Both the position numbers and the translations under genes were made by a program. Below are positions 10,195 through 18,862 of a stretch of 64,000 bases of DNA, in pieces (within the stretch, counting starts at the first letter, position 1; each line of letters opens with the position of its first letter). Source of the stretch: an uncultured Eubacteriales bacterium (GTDB lineage Bacteria > Bacillota > Clostridia > Oscillospirales > Acutalibacteraceae); assembly GCA_949292775.1 (NCBI GenBank), contig CASFBL010000005.1, forward strand, positions 22,058-86,057, given 5' to 3'. The notes beneath the pieces are model-generated. The model had not been told where the DNA came from. It worked only from the letters and a program-made list of their open reading frames with translations, and did not search any database.

Positions 10195-11187
10195 CACAAT
10201 GGTTTTATAAAATTTGATGCAAAATTCTGTGCCGACGCCCTCGCGGCTTTTCACTTCGATTTCGCCGTGCTCGCGGCCGAAAATCGTCTTGGAAAGCGCA
10301 AGCCCGATGCCTACGCTGTCTGCCGAAGCATTTTTGCCGTGATAAAACCGCTCAAAAATGTGGGGCAGCTCATCTTTCGGAATGCCACAGCCATCATCGG
10401 TAATGCGCAGAACATCGTAAATTGTCGTGCTTTCGGTGGAAAGCGTCAGAACGCCGCCGTCTTGCATGTGCTCCAGACAGTTCTTCAAAATGTTGCCCAC
10501 TGCCTCCGCGCTCCAGTTCTCGTCCCCGGTAAAAACAAAATCTTTCACACCGCTTTGCAATATTTTTATGTTGCGAAGATCGGCTGTGATAAGAAAAGGG
10601 TTCAGCGCCTTTTTAAGCACTGAAGAAATGTGTACCGGTTCTTCGCGGAATTCCGCTGTGCCGGCGTCAAGCTTGGAAATTTTCAAAAGCGTAATAATCA
10701 GCCAGTTCATTTTTTCGGTCTGGCTTTCAATGGCGCTTGTGAATTTTTCGCACTTTTCAGGGTCGGTTTCGGTTTTCAATAAATCGCACATCATCGTAAT
10801 TGATGTGAGCGGTGTTTTTAACTGGTGCGAAATGTCGGCAAGTGATTCGGACAAATAGGTTTTGTCTTTCCGAAGCGCGTCATTCTGTGAATTCAAAAGC
10901 AGCATGATTTTATACAGATTGTTTTTGAGAATGGAAAGCTCGCCCTCTGCGTTGTCGGGCACATCCAGCCGAAACACCCCGGCGCAAACATCAGAAAGAT
11001 AGTTGTTTAAGCGCTCAATATCCCGATAGCGCCGGCGGGTATAGGCAGCATAAATCCCTATGGAACCCCCACCCGCCAAAAGACAAAGCCCTGCTGCCGG
11101 GAGACTGAAGAATGCGCAAAGCGCAGAAAATACAAGCGTTACACCGCATACAAGCAAAATTGAATTTCTAAAATCCTTGTTAATCAT
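10192..11187 (-). CDS. Sensor histidine kinase, short-sensor type
   Basis: The 331-residue kinase has two membrane segments close together at the N-terminus (about 9-29 and 31-49) with almost no outside loop, the intramembrane-sensing layout used by kinases that listen to an ABC transporter. The H box is DISHQLKTPL with His121; the N box (NILKNCLEH), G1 box (DDGCGIP) and F region (ERFYHG) follow. Its start overlaps the response-regulator end by 8 bases. It most likely senses envelope attack together with the downstream ABC transporter. Confidence 0.92.
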   Translation of the reverse strand: MINKDFRNSILLVCGVTLVFSALCAFFSLPAAGLCLLAGGGSIGIYAAYTRRRYRDIERLNNYLSDVCAGVFRLDVPDNAEGELSILKNNLYKIMLLLNSQNDALRKDKTYLSESLADISHQLKTPLTSITMMCDLLKTETDPEKCEKFTSAIESQTEKMNWLIITLLKISKLDAGTAEFREEPVHISSVLKKALNPFLITADLRNIKILQSGVKDFVFTGDENWSAEAVGNILKNCLEHMQDGGVLTLSTESTTIYDVLRITDDGCGIPKDELPHIFERFYHGKNASADSVGIGLALSKTIFGREHGEIEVKSREGVGTEFCIKFYKTIV

Positions 11188-11857
11188 TTTCTATCACATA
11201 CCCCATGCCGCGGACCGTCCGAATAATCGATGGATTTTCCGGTTCGTCCTCGATTTTATCCCGCAGGCGCTTAATATATACGGTCAGCGTGTTGTCGTTG
11301 ACAAAGTCGCCTGCAACATCCCAAATGTTTTCCAAAAGCGCGGTGCGGGAAAGAATGTGCCCGCGGTTGTTTAAAAGAATCAGTAAAAGCCGGTATTCCA
11401 TCGCAGTCAAAATGATCTCTTTGCCGTCTTTAAAAACCTTGGCTTCCCCGGTGCGGATTTCTAAATTTTTAATGTGTACGCTACCGTCCGGGCTGTCCAT
11501 TTTACACCGCCGCATGACGCTTTTCATGCGTGCAAGCAGCTCTTTGATACGAAACGGTTTAGAAATATAGTCGTCTGCGCCAAGCTCCAGCCCCATGACT
11601 ACATTTACTTCGTCATCATAGGCTGTTAAAAACAACACGGGCGCGTCTGTCTTTTGCCGAATTGCCTTGCAAACATCATAGCCGCTGCCGTCCGGCAAGG
11701 TCAAATCCAAAATATATAAGGAAAATGCTTTTTCTTTGACCAGCTTAAGCGCTTCTCCAACGGTTGTCGCAATCGTCGTTTGATACCCCTCGTTTTCCAG
11801 CGCGTAGGAAAGCCCCATGCCAATCGCCGCGTCGTCCTCTAAAATAAAAACTTCCAT
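11180..11857 (-). CDS. OmpR-family response regulator
   Basis: The 225-residue regulator has a receiver domain with acidic pocket EDD (7-9), phospho-acceptor Asp51 (ILDLTLPDG) and Lys100, followed by an OmpR/PhoB winged-helix DNA-binding domain ending in RTVRGMGYVIE. I chose the ATG at 11857 because GGGAGG lies just upstream; the frame is open further upstream but runs through the promoter and the preceding terminator. It is the first gene of the operon with the kinase and ABC transporter. Confidence 0.93.
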   Translation of the reverse strand: MEVFILEDDAAIGMGLSYALENEGYQTTIATTVGEALKLVKEKAFSLYILDLTLPDGSGYDVCKAIRQKTDAPVLFLTAYDDEVNVVMGLELGADDYISKPFRIKELLARMKSVMRRCKMDSPDGSVHIKNLEIRTGEAKVFKDGKEIILTAMEYRLLLILLNNRGHILSRTALLENIWDVAGDFVNDNTLTVYIKRLRDKIEDEPENPSIIRTVRGMGYVIEND

Positions 11858-11881
11858 GCTCTCGCCTCCCATATACTTATT

Positions 11882-11925
11882 ATTGTACCACAAGGGAAGA
11901 AACGCTTCCATTACAAAACTGTAAT
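11882..11925 (-). promoter_or_regulatory. Promoter with BceR-like operator for the two-component/ABC operon
   Basis: On the minus strand a -10 box TACAAT (11882-11887) has no good -35 box. About 30 bases upstream of it lies a perfect inverted repeat ATTACA-N4-TGTAAT (11910-11925), which contains TNACA-N4-TGTAA, the core I recall for BceR-type regulators. A poor -35 with an upstream operator is typical of an activator-dependent, self-inducing promoter. Confidence 0.6.
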
Positions 11926-11930
11926 ATATA

Positions 11931-11968
11931 AAAAAGCCCCCGCCTGCCGAAATCGGCAGACAGGGGAG
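11931..11968 (-). terminator. Terminator of the glycerol-phosphate cluster
   Basis: On the minus strand, CCCCTGTCTGCCGA pairs with TCGGCAGGCGGGG and is followed by GCTTTTTTA. It ends the operon of the flavoprotein and kinase genes. Confidence 0.88.
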
Positions 11969-11985
11969 AAAACTGGAGGTAAATT

Positions 11986-13737
11986 TTAACGGTAATCCTT
12001 GCGCTCGTTTAAGAACTTCTTTTCTTCGGGGAGCAAATCGAGACCAATCGTGCCGCCCGGATTCATCAAATAGTCGGGGTCGAAATATTCTTTCAGCACC
12101 TTGAATACGCCGTATTCCTTTTCGCCGATGTAGCCTTCCAGCCACGGCGCAAACATCTTGCCGATGCCGTGGTGATGCGAAATTGCGGCGCCGGATTTTT
12201 GAATGGCGTCCAGAATGGTGGTGTGGTAGCGTTTGAATTCCGCCGCGTCGTTCATCTTGGTGATGAAAATGAAATAGAGGTTTGCGCCCTGCGGGTAGCA
12301 GTGCGACATATGCGTTGTGACCACGGTGTTCGGCAGCGCGTGGCAGACCTTGCGCACATCGCGGTGCACCTGCGCCATGTTCGACCAGTTAACTGTGCAT
12401 TCCAGCGTGTCGGTAATGACGCTGAAATCCATCAGTGTGTCGCGCAGATACGGGTCGTTGAAACGGCCTTTTTCCCAGCTCTTGGTGACATAGCCGGTCA
12501 TGGGCATTGCGCCGTATTTCAGTGCAATTTTGGCAATGTTCTTTGCAACATTGCGGGAGAAGCCTTTTTCACCGTCGGTAAAGCCCAAGAACATGCATCG
12601 CTCCATATCTTTGAAGCCGAATTTGTCCAAAATCGGTTCGAGCGGGGTTTCGTCGACATTGTAAAGCTTGAGCATCAGATGTGTTTCCTCGGGGTCAGAC
12701 AGACGGAAAACGGAAGAGTAGCCGCATTCGCACTGCATCATTTCCCGTGCAGCTTCCATAGCGATTTCCCAGTTTTTAAACATATAGGAGAAACGCTTGC
12801 GGTTTTCAGGCATCCAGCGGAACACGCGCAGGGTGACTTCGGTCAATACGCCGAATGTGCCCTCCGAGCCCATCATGATTTGATTCAGGTTCGGACCGGT
12901 TGCCTCTCTCGGGTAGTGGCTTGTAACAATACGCCCAATCGGCGTTGCGTATTTCTGCGAAAGCACAATGTCGGTAATTGTGCCGTAATAGGTGCTGTTC
13001 TGACCGGCGCCGCGGGTGACCGTCCAGCCGCCGACGCTGCTGTATTCAAAGGACTGCGGGAAATGGCCGCAGGTGTAAGCGCGTTTTGCACCAAACAGGG
13101 AGGGTGCGCTTTGAAGCGTCTCTTCAAGCTTCGGGCCGGACATGCCCGCCTGCACGGTAATGGTCTGGTCAGTTTCGTTGAAACTAATTACCTTGTTAAA
13201 CCGCTTGCGCATGTCAAGCGTCATGCCGCCCTTGACGGCTTCCATGCCGCGGGTGACCGAGCTGCCGCCGCCGTAAACATAGAGCGGAATTTTATTTTCC
13301 ACCGCATAGGCGACGAGCTGTTCCACCTGTTCCGTGGTGTCGGGGTAAACCACGACATCCGGAACATTTTCAATCTGTTTGTGGCGAAGCCGTAAAAGGT
13401 CATAGCCCGTGCAGCCGTAGGCAACGGCCAAACGCGGGTAATCCTCGGTTGTTACAAATTCGTCGCCGACGATTTTCTTGAGCGCTTCGACATGTTTCGG
13501 GTCGATTTTAGAAGGATAATCAGAAAGGTCAACTTTATCAAAGCCGATGTCGTCTGTGTAATCCTTAAAATCGTCGTCGGTCATTTTAAAGGTTTCTTTC
13601 ATCAGCTTATAAAGCGATTCTTTGGGGTATTTGAAAAACTCCGGGTCGCCCCAGCGAAAAATAGAACGGTAGCTGCCTTCGGGCGCGGGGGTTAATACCC
13701 ATTTCGGTTCAAAGCCTTTATACGGTTTGTTGCTCAT
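11986..13737 (-). CDS. FAD-binding oxidase, alkyl-DHAP-synthase-like
   Basis: A 583-residue FAD-linked (PCMH/VAO fold) protein. The FAD-binding half includes PDVVVYPDTTEQVEQLVAYA and GGGSSVTRG (about 156-164), and the C-terminal cap has HHHGIGK (His521-523), the triple-histidine motif of alkyldihydroxyacetonephosphate synthase. That eukaryotic enzyme makes ether-lipid precursors, and related bacterial proteins are mostly uncharacterised. The ATG overlaps the kinase stop by four bases. Together with a GlpA-like dehydrogenase and a kinase, it may act on glycerol- or DHAP-derived ether compounds; glycolate/lactate oxidase is the alternative family. Confidence 0.85.
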   Translation of the reverse strand: MSNKPYKGFEPKWVLTPAPEGSYRSIFRWGDPEFFKYPKESLYKLMKETFKMTDDDFKDYTDDIGFDKVDLSDYPSKIDPKHVEALKKIVGDEFVTTEDYPRLAVAYGCTGYDLLRLRHKQIENVPDVVVYPDTTEQVEQLVAYAVENKIPLYVYGGGSSVTRGMEAVKGGMTLDMRKRFNKVISFNETDQTITVQAGMSGPKLEETLQSAPSLFGAKRAYTCGHFPQSFEYSSVGGWTVTRGAGQNSTYYGTITDIVLSQKYATPIGRIVTSHYPREATGPNLNQIMMGSEGTFGVLTEVTLRVFRWMPENRKRFSYMFKNWEIAMEAAREMMQCECGYSSVFRLSDPEETHLMLKLYNVDETPLEPILDKFGFKDMERCMFLGFTDGEKGFSRNVAKNIAKIALKYGAMPMTGYVTKSWEKGRFNDPYLRDTLMDFSVITDTLECTVNWSNMAQVHRDVRKVCHALPNTVVTTHMSHCYPQGANLYFIFITKMNDAAEFKRYHTTILDAIQKSGAAISHHHGIGKMFAPWLEGYIGEKEYGVFKVLKEYFDPDYLMNPGGTIGLDLLPEEKKFLNERKDYR

Positions 13738-15293
13738 TCAATATCTCTCCTTTTTGTGATTTTTATGATTCTGCGATAAATCGGTTCCAAACGACCGAAA
13801 ATCTTTCTGTAAGCGCCGTGATACAAATCCATGTAGGTTTCGTGCTCTTTTTGGCGGGGACGGAACACATCGGTTTCGTGCACCATGTTTTTGATGGCTT
13901 CGTCGTAGCTTTCAAAAACACCTTTTGCTACAAACGCCACCATGGAAGCGCCTATTGAGCACGCCTCGTGCGTCTGAATCCGCTTGACCGGCAGCCCGAA
14001 TACATCAGCTGTGATTTGACAAACCACATCGCTTCTTGCGCCGCCGCCCGCGACAAACACTTCATCAATTTGAAGCCCCGAGCGCTTCTCCATAATCCGC
14101 ATGGAGTGGAACAGCTCAAAGGTGATGCCCTCAATAATCGCACGGTATAAATGGAAGTGCGTGTGATAATCGGCGAACCCAATCACCGCGCCGCGCGAAG
14201 TCGGGTTGATGATACCCGGCGTCCAGTAGGGCTGTAACAATAATCCCTCACAGCCCGGCGGAAGTTTTTCTATGTATTTGTCTAATAGCTGTTCGGGCGA
14301 GCAGTGCTCTTCTTCAGCGTCCATGCGCTCCTGCGCGCCGAATTCCTTGACAAACCACGAAAGCAGCCAGAAACCGCGGTAAATTTCAATTTCCGGGTTA
14401 AACATATCATTGATGACGGCAGGGTAGGCGGGCATGTGCTTTTGCGGTTCAAAATATTTTTTGACCGCCATTTGAATGGTCGCCGTTGTGCCGAAAGAAA
14501 GCGCGGCTTTGTTTGACTGTACAACAGAAAGCCCCAGCGTTTCACAGCCCTTGTCAGACCCCGTGGCGAAAAGCGGCAGCCCCTCCGGCACGCCGGAGCG
14601 CTCGGAAAACGCCTTGGTGATGTGCCCTATTACCTCGCCGGATTTCACAAGCCGGCAAAGCTTTTCGTTCGGCACATCGCAAATGCATTTCGTAAGGCTG
14701 CGGTTGGTTTTCCAAACGCGGTGTTTGTAATCAAACGGAATGTGTCCGACCATGTTCGCTTCCGAGTCCGCCAAAACGCCGGTCATTTTATAATTGAGAT
14801 AGGTGGGCAGCATCACAAACTTGGCAGTCTTTTTCCAAAGGTCGGGCTGGTTTTGCCGAATCCAGTTGGAGGCGGTTGCCCGATATAAAATCTTTGTGGT
14901 GTCTTCCACCCCGGCGATTTTAAATATCCATTTTTTATAGAAGGGGAAGGGGTCGTCAAAATCAGCCTGGCGTTTGTCAAGCCAAAGAATAATGTCGCGA
15001 AGCGGCTGATTGTTTTCATCTAAACAAAGCACCGTGTCGCGGATGACTGTGACCGTAACGCCGACAATGTCCGGGAGAACTTCTTGGTTGCGCGAGCAAA
15101 CGGTCCGCCCGGCTTCACAGATGCGGTCATAATAAAAATCCGGTCGCTGTTCTGCCCAACCCGGCTTGCGGGAGTAATAAGGCTCGTCGTATTTGATTTG
15201 GCAAATATCTTGAAAACTGCCGTCCGGCTTTACCAAAAGACAACGCGCGCTTTGTGTGCCGATGTCAAAGGTCAGCACAAGAGGTGTTCCCAT
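13734..15293 (-). CDS. FGGY-family carbohydrate kinase, glycerol/xylulose kinase-like
   Basis: The 519-residue kinase has both FGGY halves: N-terminal phosphate loop TFDIGTQSARC, the central GSDKGCETLG segment, and a C-terminal ADP-binding region with EVFVAGGGARSDVVCQITADVFG. The substrate is not set by the sequence; its neighbours suggest glycerol or a related polyol. I start at ATG 15293 because the GGGGG site is 8 bases upstream; a TTG two codons earlier is too close to it. It overlaps the following flavoprotein by four bases and follows the DUF1667 gene by 14. Confidence 0.87.
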   Translation of the reverse strand: MGTPLVLTFDIGTQSARCLLVKPDGSFQDICQIKYDEPYYSRKPGWAEQRPDFYYDRICEAGRTVCSRNQEVLPDIVGVTVTVIRDTVLCLDENNQPLRDIILWLDKRQADFDDPFPFYKKWIFKIAGVEDTTKILYRATASNWIRQNQPDLWKKTAKFVMLPTYLNYKMTGVLADSEANMVGHIPFDYKHRVWKTNRSLTKCICDVPNEKLCRLVKSGEVIGHITKAFSERSGVPEGLPLFATGSDKGCETLGLSVVQSNKAALSFGTTATIQMAVKKYFEPQKHMPAYPAVINDMFNPEIEIYRGFWLLSWFVKEFGAQERMDAEEEHCSPEQLLDKYIEKLPPGCEGLLLQPYWTPGIINPTSRGAVIGFADYHTHFHLYRAIIEGITFELFHSMRIMEKRSGLQIDEVFVAGGGARSDVVCQITADVFGLPVKRIQTHEACSIGASMVAFVAKGVFESYDEAIKNMVHETDVFRPRQKEHETYMDLYHGAYRKIFGRLEPIYRRIIKITKRRDIE

Positions 15294-15307
15294 AAGCAAT
15301 TCCCCCT

Positions 15308-15673
15308 TTACGCTTTGGCTTCGCGAAGCAGGTCGCTCGTCGCAATAATATCTACGCCAAGCCCCAGCACATTCTCGATAATTACATCCCCGCGCCCGAC
15401 ACGCGAATCGACTTTAACCTCGTTGATTTCGTGCATCACATCAAAAATGCGGTCTTTCGGAATTTCTGCGGAAACCCGAACGGGAAGCACCGGCGCGTCT
15501 TTAAAAGTTGTTCGCACCGTGGTACAAATCGTGCGCGTGGGATTAGTAAGCTCCGACTTTGCAAACTGCGCCCCGCGTTTACAGGCGTTTCCCGAAACCT
15601 TGGTTTCCTCGCCGTCTTTTTCCACCTGCATGGTGCACCCGCGCGGGCAGACAATACAAACCAGTTCACGCAT
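15308..15673 (-). CDS. DUF1667 cysteine-rich protein
   Basis: A small 121-residue protein with the cysteine pattern CIVCPRGC at residues 6-13 and a further Cys in GNACKRG, as in DUF1667, a family regularly encoded beside GlpA-like dehydrogenases and FAD/NAD oxidoreductases. The cysteines could bind an iron-sulphur cluster and pass electrons from the flavoproteins. It overlaps the upstream oxidoreductase gene by 8 bases. Confidence 0.85.
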   Translation of the reverse strand: MRELVCIVCPRGCTMQVEKDGEETKVSGNACKRGAQFAKSELTNPTRTICTTVRTTFKDAPVLPVRVSAEIPKDRIFDVMHEINEVKVDSRVGRGDVIIENVLGLGVDIIATSDLLREAKA

Positions 15674-16925
15674 TTTCCGTCACCTCGATATCCAGTTCCA
15701 CTTTGGAAGTTTCCGTCAGCGGATATTTTGAAAAATCAATGACCAGTTTTTCCATTTCCGGCGGACGCAGAAACGGATATTTTTTGGAAAGGACCGTTTC
15801 GCCGTCGATTTTCAAGTGCAGGGTGCATTTTTCTAAAATCTCACGGCTTCGGAAATAGACAATTGTCTTTGAGTTGTCCTCGTTTAAATTTAAACATTGC
15901 GGCACGGCGTAAAGCAGCGCGCCGGAACTTTCCAACGGTACCATTTTTCGTGCACTTGTCTTGTAGTGCGCGGCGTTTTCGCCGGCAAGCTCGCCGCTTT
16001 CTGAAACATAGTCCACCAAGTCGTTGACATGCAGCGCGTTTCCGCAGGAGAAAATTCCGTCCACAGTTGTCATCAGCTGTCCGTCACAGACAGGCCCTTT
16101 GGTTTTGGGGTCGAGCTTTACGCCGAGCGATTCGGCAAGTTCGTTTTCGGGGATAAGCCCCACAGAAAGAATCAGTGCGTCACATTCCACGATTTGCTCT
16201 GTCCCTGCAAGCGGGCGCATTTTGTTGTCCACCTCTGCAATTTCCACCGCCGTTAAGCGATCCGCGCCGAACACCTGCGTCACCGTGTGCGAAAGGTACA
16301 GCGGAATGTGGTAATCGTGCAAACACTGGTGAATGTTGCGCGTAAGCCCGGAGGGGGTGGGCTTCGCTTCATAAACCCCGACCACTTCAGCGCCCTCTAA
16401 AGTCAGGCGGCGCGCCATGATAAGCCCGATGTCGCCGCTGCCGAGAATCACGCATTTTTTGGTCGGCAGCTCGCCGAGCAGATTTGTAAAATGCTGTGCT
16501 GTTCCTGCCGTAAATACGCCCGAAGGTCTCGTGCCGTGAATAGACACTTGCTTTGCGGTGCGTTCCCGGCAGCCGGTCGCAAGCACGAGCGACCGCGCTA
16601 AAACGGTTTCAACGCCATCACGGTTGACCAAAGCCACATGAAAGCCGTCTGATTTTTTCTCGATTCTAGTCACAAAGGTAAGCGTCAGCGCGTCGATATT
16701 GGCTTTGTGAAATTCATCTATAAACCGTTCGGCATATTCCGGCCCTGAAAGCTTTTCCTGAAACCGGACAAGACCGAACCCGTCGTGAATGCATTGCTTT
16801 AAAATGCCGCCGAGTCTTGCTTCGCGCTCCACAAGAAGCGTTTTTGCGCCGGCTTTGTCTGCGGAGATTGCCGCGGCAAGACCCGCCGGGCCGCCGCCGA
16901 TAACAACTACATCATATGAAAGCAT
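15666..16925 (-). CDS. FAD/NAD-dependent oxidoreductase, GlpB-like partner
   Basis: The 419-residue flavoprotein has an N-terminal FAD motif VVVIGGGPAGLAAAISA and a second nucleotide-binding motif CVILGSGDIGLIMARRL, the two-dinucleotide disulphide-reductase fold. The C-terminal 100 residues are an added region unlike classic reductases. I prefer ATG 16925, 9 bases after AGGAG; the upstream ATG at 16934 directly abuts that site. Sandwiched between the GlpA-like and DUF1667 genes, it probably forms an anaerobic glycerol-3-phosphate dehydrogenase complex with them. Confidence 0.87.
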   Translation of the reverse strand: MLSYDVVVIGGGPAGLAAAISADKAGAKTLLVEREARLGGILKQCIHDGFGLVRFQEKLSGPEYAERFIDEFHKANIDALTLTFVTRIEKKSDGFHVALVNRDGVETVLARSLVLATGCRERTAKQVSIHGTRPSGVFTAGTAQHFTNLLGELPTKKCVILGSGDIGLIMARRLTLEGAEVVGVYEAKPTPSGLTRNIHQCLHDYHIPLYLSHTVTQVFGADRLTAVEIAEVDNKMRPLAGTEQIVECDALILSVGLIPENELAESLGVKLDPKTKGPVCDGQLMTTVDGIFSCGNALHVNDLVDYVSESGELAGENAAHYKTSARKMVPLESSGALLYAVPQCLNLNEDNSKTIVYFRSREILEKCTLHLKIDGETVLSKKYPFLRPPEMEKLVIDFSKYPLTETSKVELDIEVTENA

Positions 16926-16945
16926 ATTGCGCATCTCCTTTCCGG

Positions 16946-18649
16946 TTATTTCGTTCTGCCGAAGGTGATGACGGAGTCTTCGGCAGATTTTTTCACTTCA
17001 CTTAACGGAACGCCTAAAAAGTCTGCGATAATCTGCGTTACCAGCGGCGAGCAGAACCCGCCCTGGCACCGCCCCATACCGGGACGCACGCGTTTTTTTA
17101 CGCCGTCCACCGTGGGCACGCAAATGGGGGAGCGCAGGGCGTCTAAAATTTCGCCTTTGCTGACTTCTTCACAGCGGCAGACGATGACACCGTAATCCGG
17201 GTTTTCCCGGATTTTCGCAGCGCGTTGCTCGTCTGTCATTTCCCGAAGTACCGGCACGCCTTGACGAATCGGGGAGAAGTCCTTGTTTTCTTCCACCGGT
17301 TTTTCTTTGGAAAGCGCGCGGACGGTCATGTCGGCAATATCCAGTGCTACTGCCGGCGCCGTCGTCAGCCCCGGCGACTGAATACCCGCGCAGTGTATCA
17401 GGTTTTTGGTTTTACGGCCGGGCTCAATGATGAAATCCTCTTCAAAGGTCGGCGCGCGCACACCTGTGAAATAGGTGATGATGTCGCGCTCGGAAAGCTT
17501 CGGCATCGTCTTTTTCTGCCGCTTGAAAACCGTTTCAATGCTTTCGCGGTGCGTTTCGGTGTTTTCCTTTTCATAGGTCTCAATCGCGTCGGGACCTACC
17601 AACAGGTTGTCGTGCACCGTGTGCAAAATGCCGCCGCCTTTTGAGTGCGCCTTGTTGGCGGCAAGCTCTTTAATGGAAGCAATGGAGTGCATGAAGGCAC
17701 CCGCTTTTTTGTCCAAAATGGAATTGGTTCCGCGGCGCGGATGAATTGAGAAAAACCGGTCGCCCGCCATTTTGGCAATATCTTCGGCAAATACACCTGC
17801 GGCGTTGATGACAAGCCGCGGGTAAATCGTGCCGCGGTTGGTTTCGACGCTTTGAATTTCGCCCCCTGACACTTTCATGGAAACCACCGCTGTGTTGAGC
17901 GCCACTTCGGCGCCGTTCTGCACTGCGTTTTCCGCATAGGCAATGGTCAGCCCATAGGGGCAGACACACCCCGAAGAGGGGTTGGAAATCGCAAATTTAA
18001 AATCCTTTGCAAAGTTTGGCTCGCGGCGTTTTAGCTCCGCACCGGAAATCAGCTTCGTGTCCGAAATGCCGTCGTGCTTTTTGCGATACAGGCAGTAAAG
18101 CGCGACCAACGGCTTTGCCCAGCCGGTATTAAAGCAGACATACTGCCCAACGCGCTTAAAAGGCACATCCAGCTCTTTGCAGACTTGCTCATACATTTCA
18201 TTGCCTTTTCTTATGTAATAGTGTTTTTTCGAGCCTTTGGAAAGGTCAATGCCTGGGTGGACTTCGCCGTCGTTGCGCCCCGAAGCCTGCAAAGCGAGAT
18301 CGGCTTCCTTTTCGACCAAAAGCACATCTAACTTCCAGCGGGTAAGCTCCCGCGCAATGGTTACGCCGGAAATGCCGCCGCCGATGATGAGCACATCGGG
18401 TTTTCTGCCGTCAAGCGCCTTGTCGTGAATTTTCGGCATGCGCATCGGCTGCTCTTTGACTTCGTCACATTTCAGGTCGTTGACCACATGCACCGTTCCG
18501 TATTTTTGCGCCGCCGTCTGACAAGCTTCAATCACTTCCTGCCAGGAATGCACATGTCCGGACAGCACAATACAGCCGCCTGAAAGCTTGGCGCGCACAG
18601 CGTCACCGAAGCGTGCAGACAGTTTTTTGTTGATCTTCTGTAAATTCAC
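16946..18649 (-). CDS. glpA: GlpA-like anaerobic glycerol-3-phosphate dehydrogenase with N-terminal BON-like domain
   Basis: This 567-residue protein should oxidise glycerol-3-phosphate to DHAP. After residue 80 come the FAD motif DVLIIGGGISGVTIAREL, the DAO fold, and a C-terminal BFD-like iron-sulphur domain with CRCEEV and GMGRCQGGFC, as in GlpA. The first 65 or so residues are extra and resemble a BON domain (SGHVHSWQEV...VVNDL pattern). It is the first gene of the minus-strand cluster, downstream of a strong promoter with a palindrome in the leader. Confidence 0.88.
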   Translation of the reverse strand: MNLQKINKKLSARFGDAVRAKLSGGCIVLSGHVHSWQEVIEACQTAAQKYGTVHVVNDLKCDEVKEQPMRMPKIHDKALDGRKPDVLIIGGGISGVTIARELTRWKLDVLLVEKEADLALQASGRNDGEVHPGIDLSKGSKKHYYIRKGNEMYEQVCKELDVPFKRVGQYVCFNTGWAKPLVALYCLYRKKHDGISDTKLISGAELKRREPNFAKDFKFAISNPSSGCVCPYGLTIAYAENAVQNGAEVALNTAVVSMKVSGGEIQSVETNRGTIYPRLVINAAGVFAEDIAKMAGDRFFSIHPRRGTNSILDKKAGAFMHSIASIKELAANKAHSKGGGILHTVHDNLLVGPDAIETYEKENTETHRESIETVFKRQKKTMPKLSERDIITYFTGVRAPTFEEDFIIEPGRKTKNLIHCAGIQSPGLTTAPAVALDIADMTVRALSKEKPVEENKDFSPIRQGVPVLREMTDEQRAAKIRENPDYGVIVCRCEEVSKGEILDALRSPICVPTVDGVKKRVRPGMGRCQGGFCSPLVTQIIADFLGVPLSEVKKSAEDSVITFGRTK

Positions 18650-18672
18650 GCGGCATCCTTCCTTTCACTTAA

Positions 18673-18692
18673 AGTCGGCTAAATGACCGACT
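18673..18692 (-). promoter_or_regulatory. Palindromic operator-like site in the glpA leader
   Basis: AGTCGG-N8-CCGACT is a perfect inverted repeat 14 bases downstream of the -10 box of the glpA promoter. Its size and position fit a repressor site for the divergent TetR regulator; binding there would block early transcription. Confidence 0.6.
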
Positions 18693-18705
18693 CGCTACAC
18701 TGGGA

Positions 18706-18734
18706 ATCATACTACATTCCAATCGCTTTGTCAA
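18706..18734 (-). promoter_or_regulatory. Promoter of the glycerol-phosphate cluster
   Basis: Minus-strand -35 box TTGACA (18729-18734), 17-base spacer and -10 box TATGAT (18706-18711). This near-consensus promoter would need a repressor to be regulated. Confidence 0.85.
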
Positions 18735-18802
18735 TACTATATAAAAATTCGGACGAGATAAAAATTTTTTTATAAAAATTATGCACTTTCCTCAAAAAAG
18801 AG

Positions 18803-18831
18803 TAGACAACCGAACCGGTAAATGCTAATAT
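18803..18831 (+). promoter_or_regulatory. Likely promoter of the TetR gene
   Basis: TAGACA (18803-18808), 17-base spacer, TAATAT (18826-18831), upstream of the TetR start at 18863 and divergent from the glpA promoter. Confidence 0.55.
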
Positions 18832-18862
18832 AGTTAAAAACTGTATGTAAAAGGGGACGCTT

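Noticed and set aside
12169-13395. 408-codon open frame opposite the alkyl-DHAP-synthase-like gene
   Set aside because: It lies wholly inside a clearly recognisable gene on the other strand, has no ribosome site or domain pattern, and is explained by codon bias.
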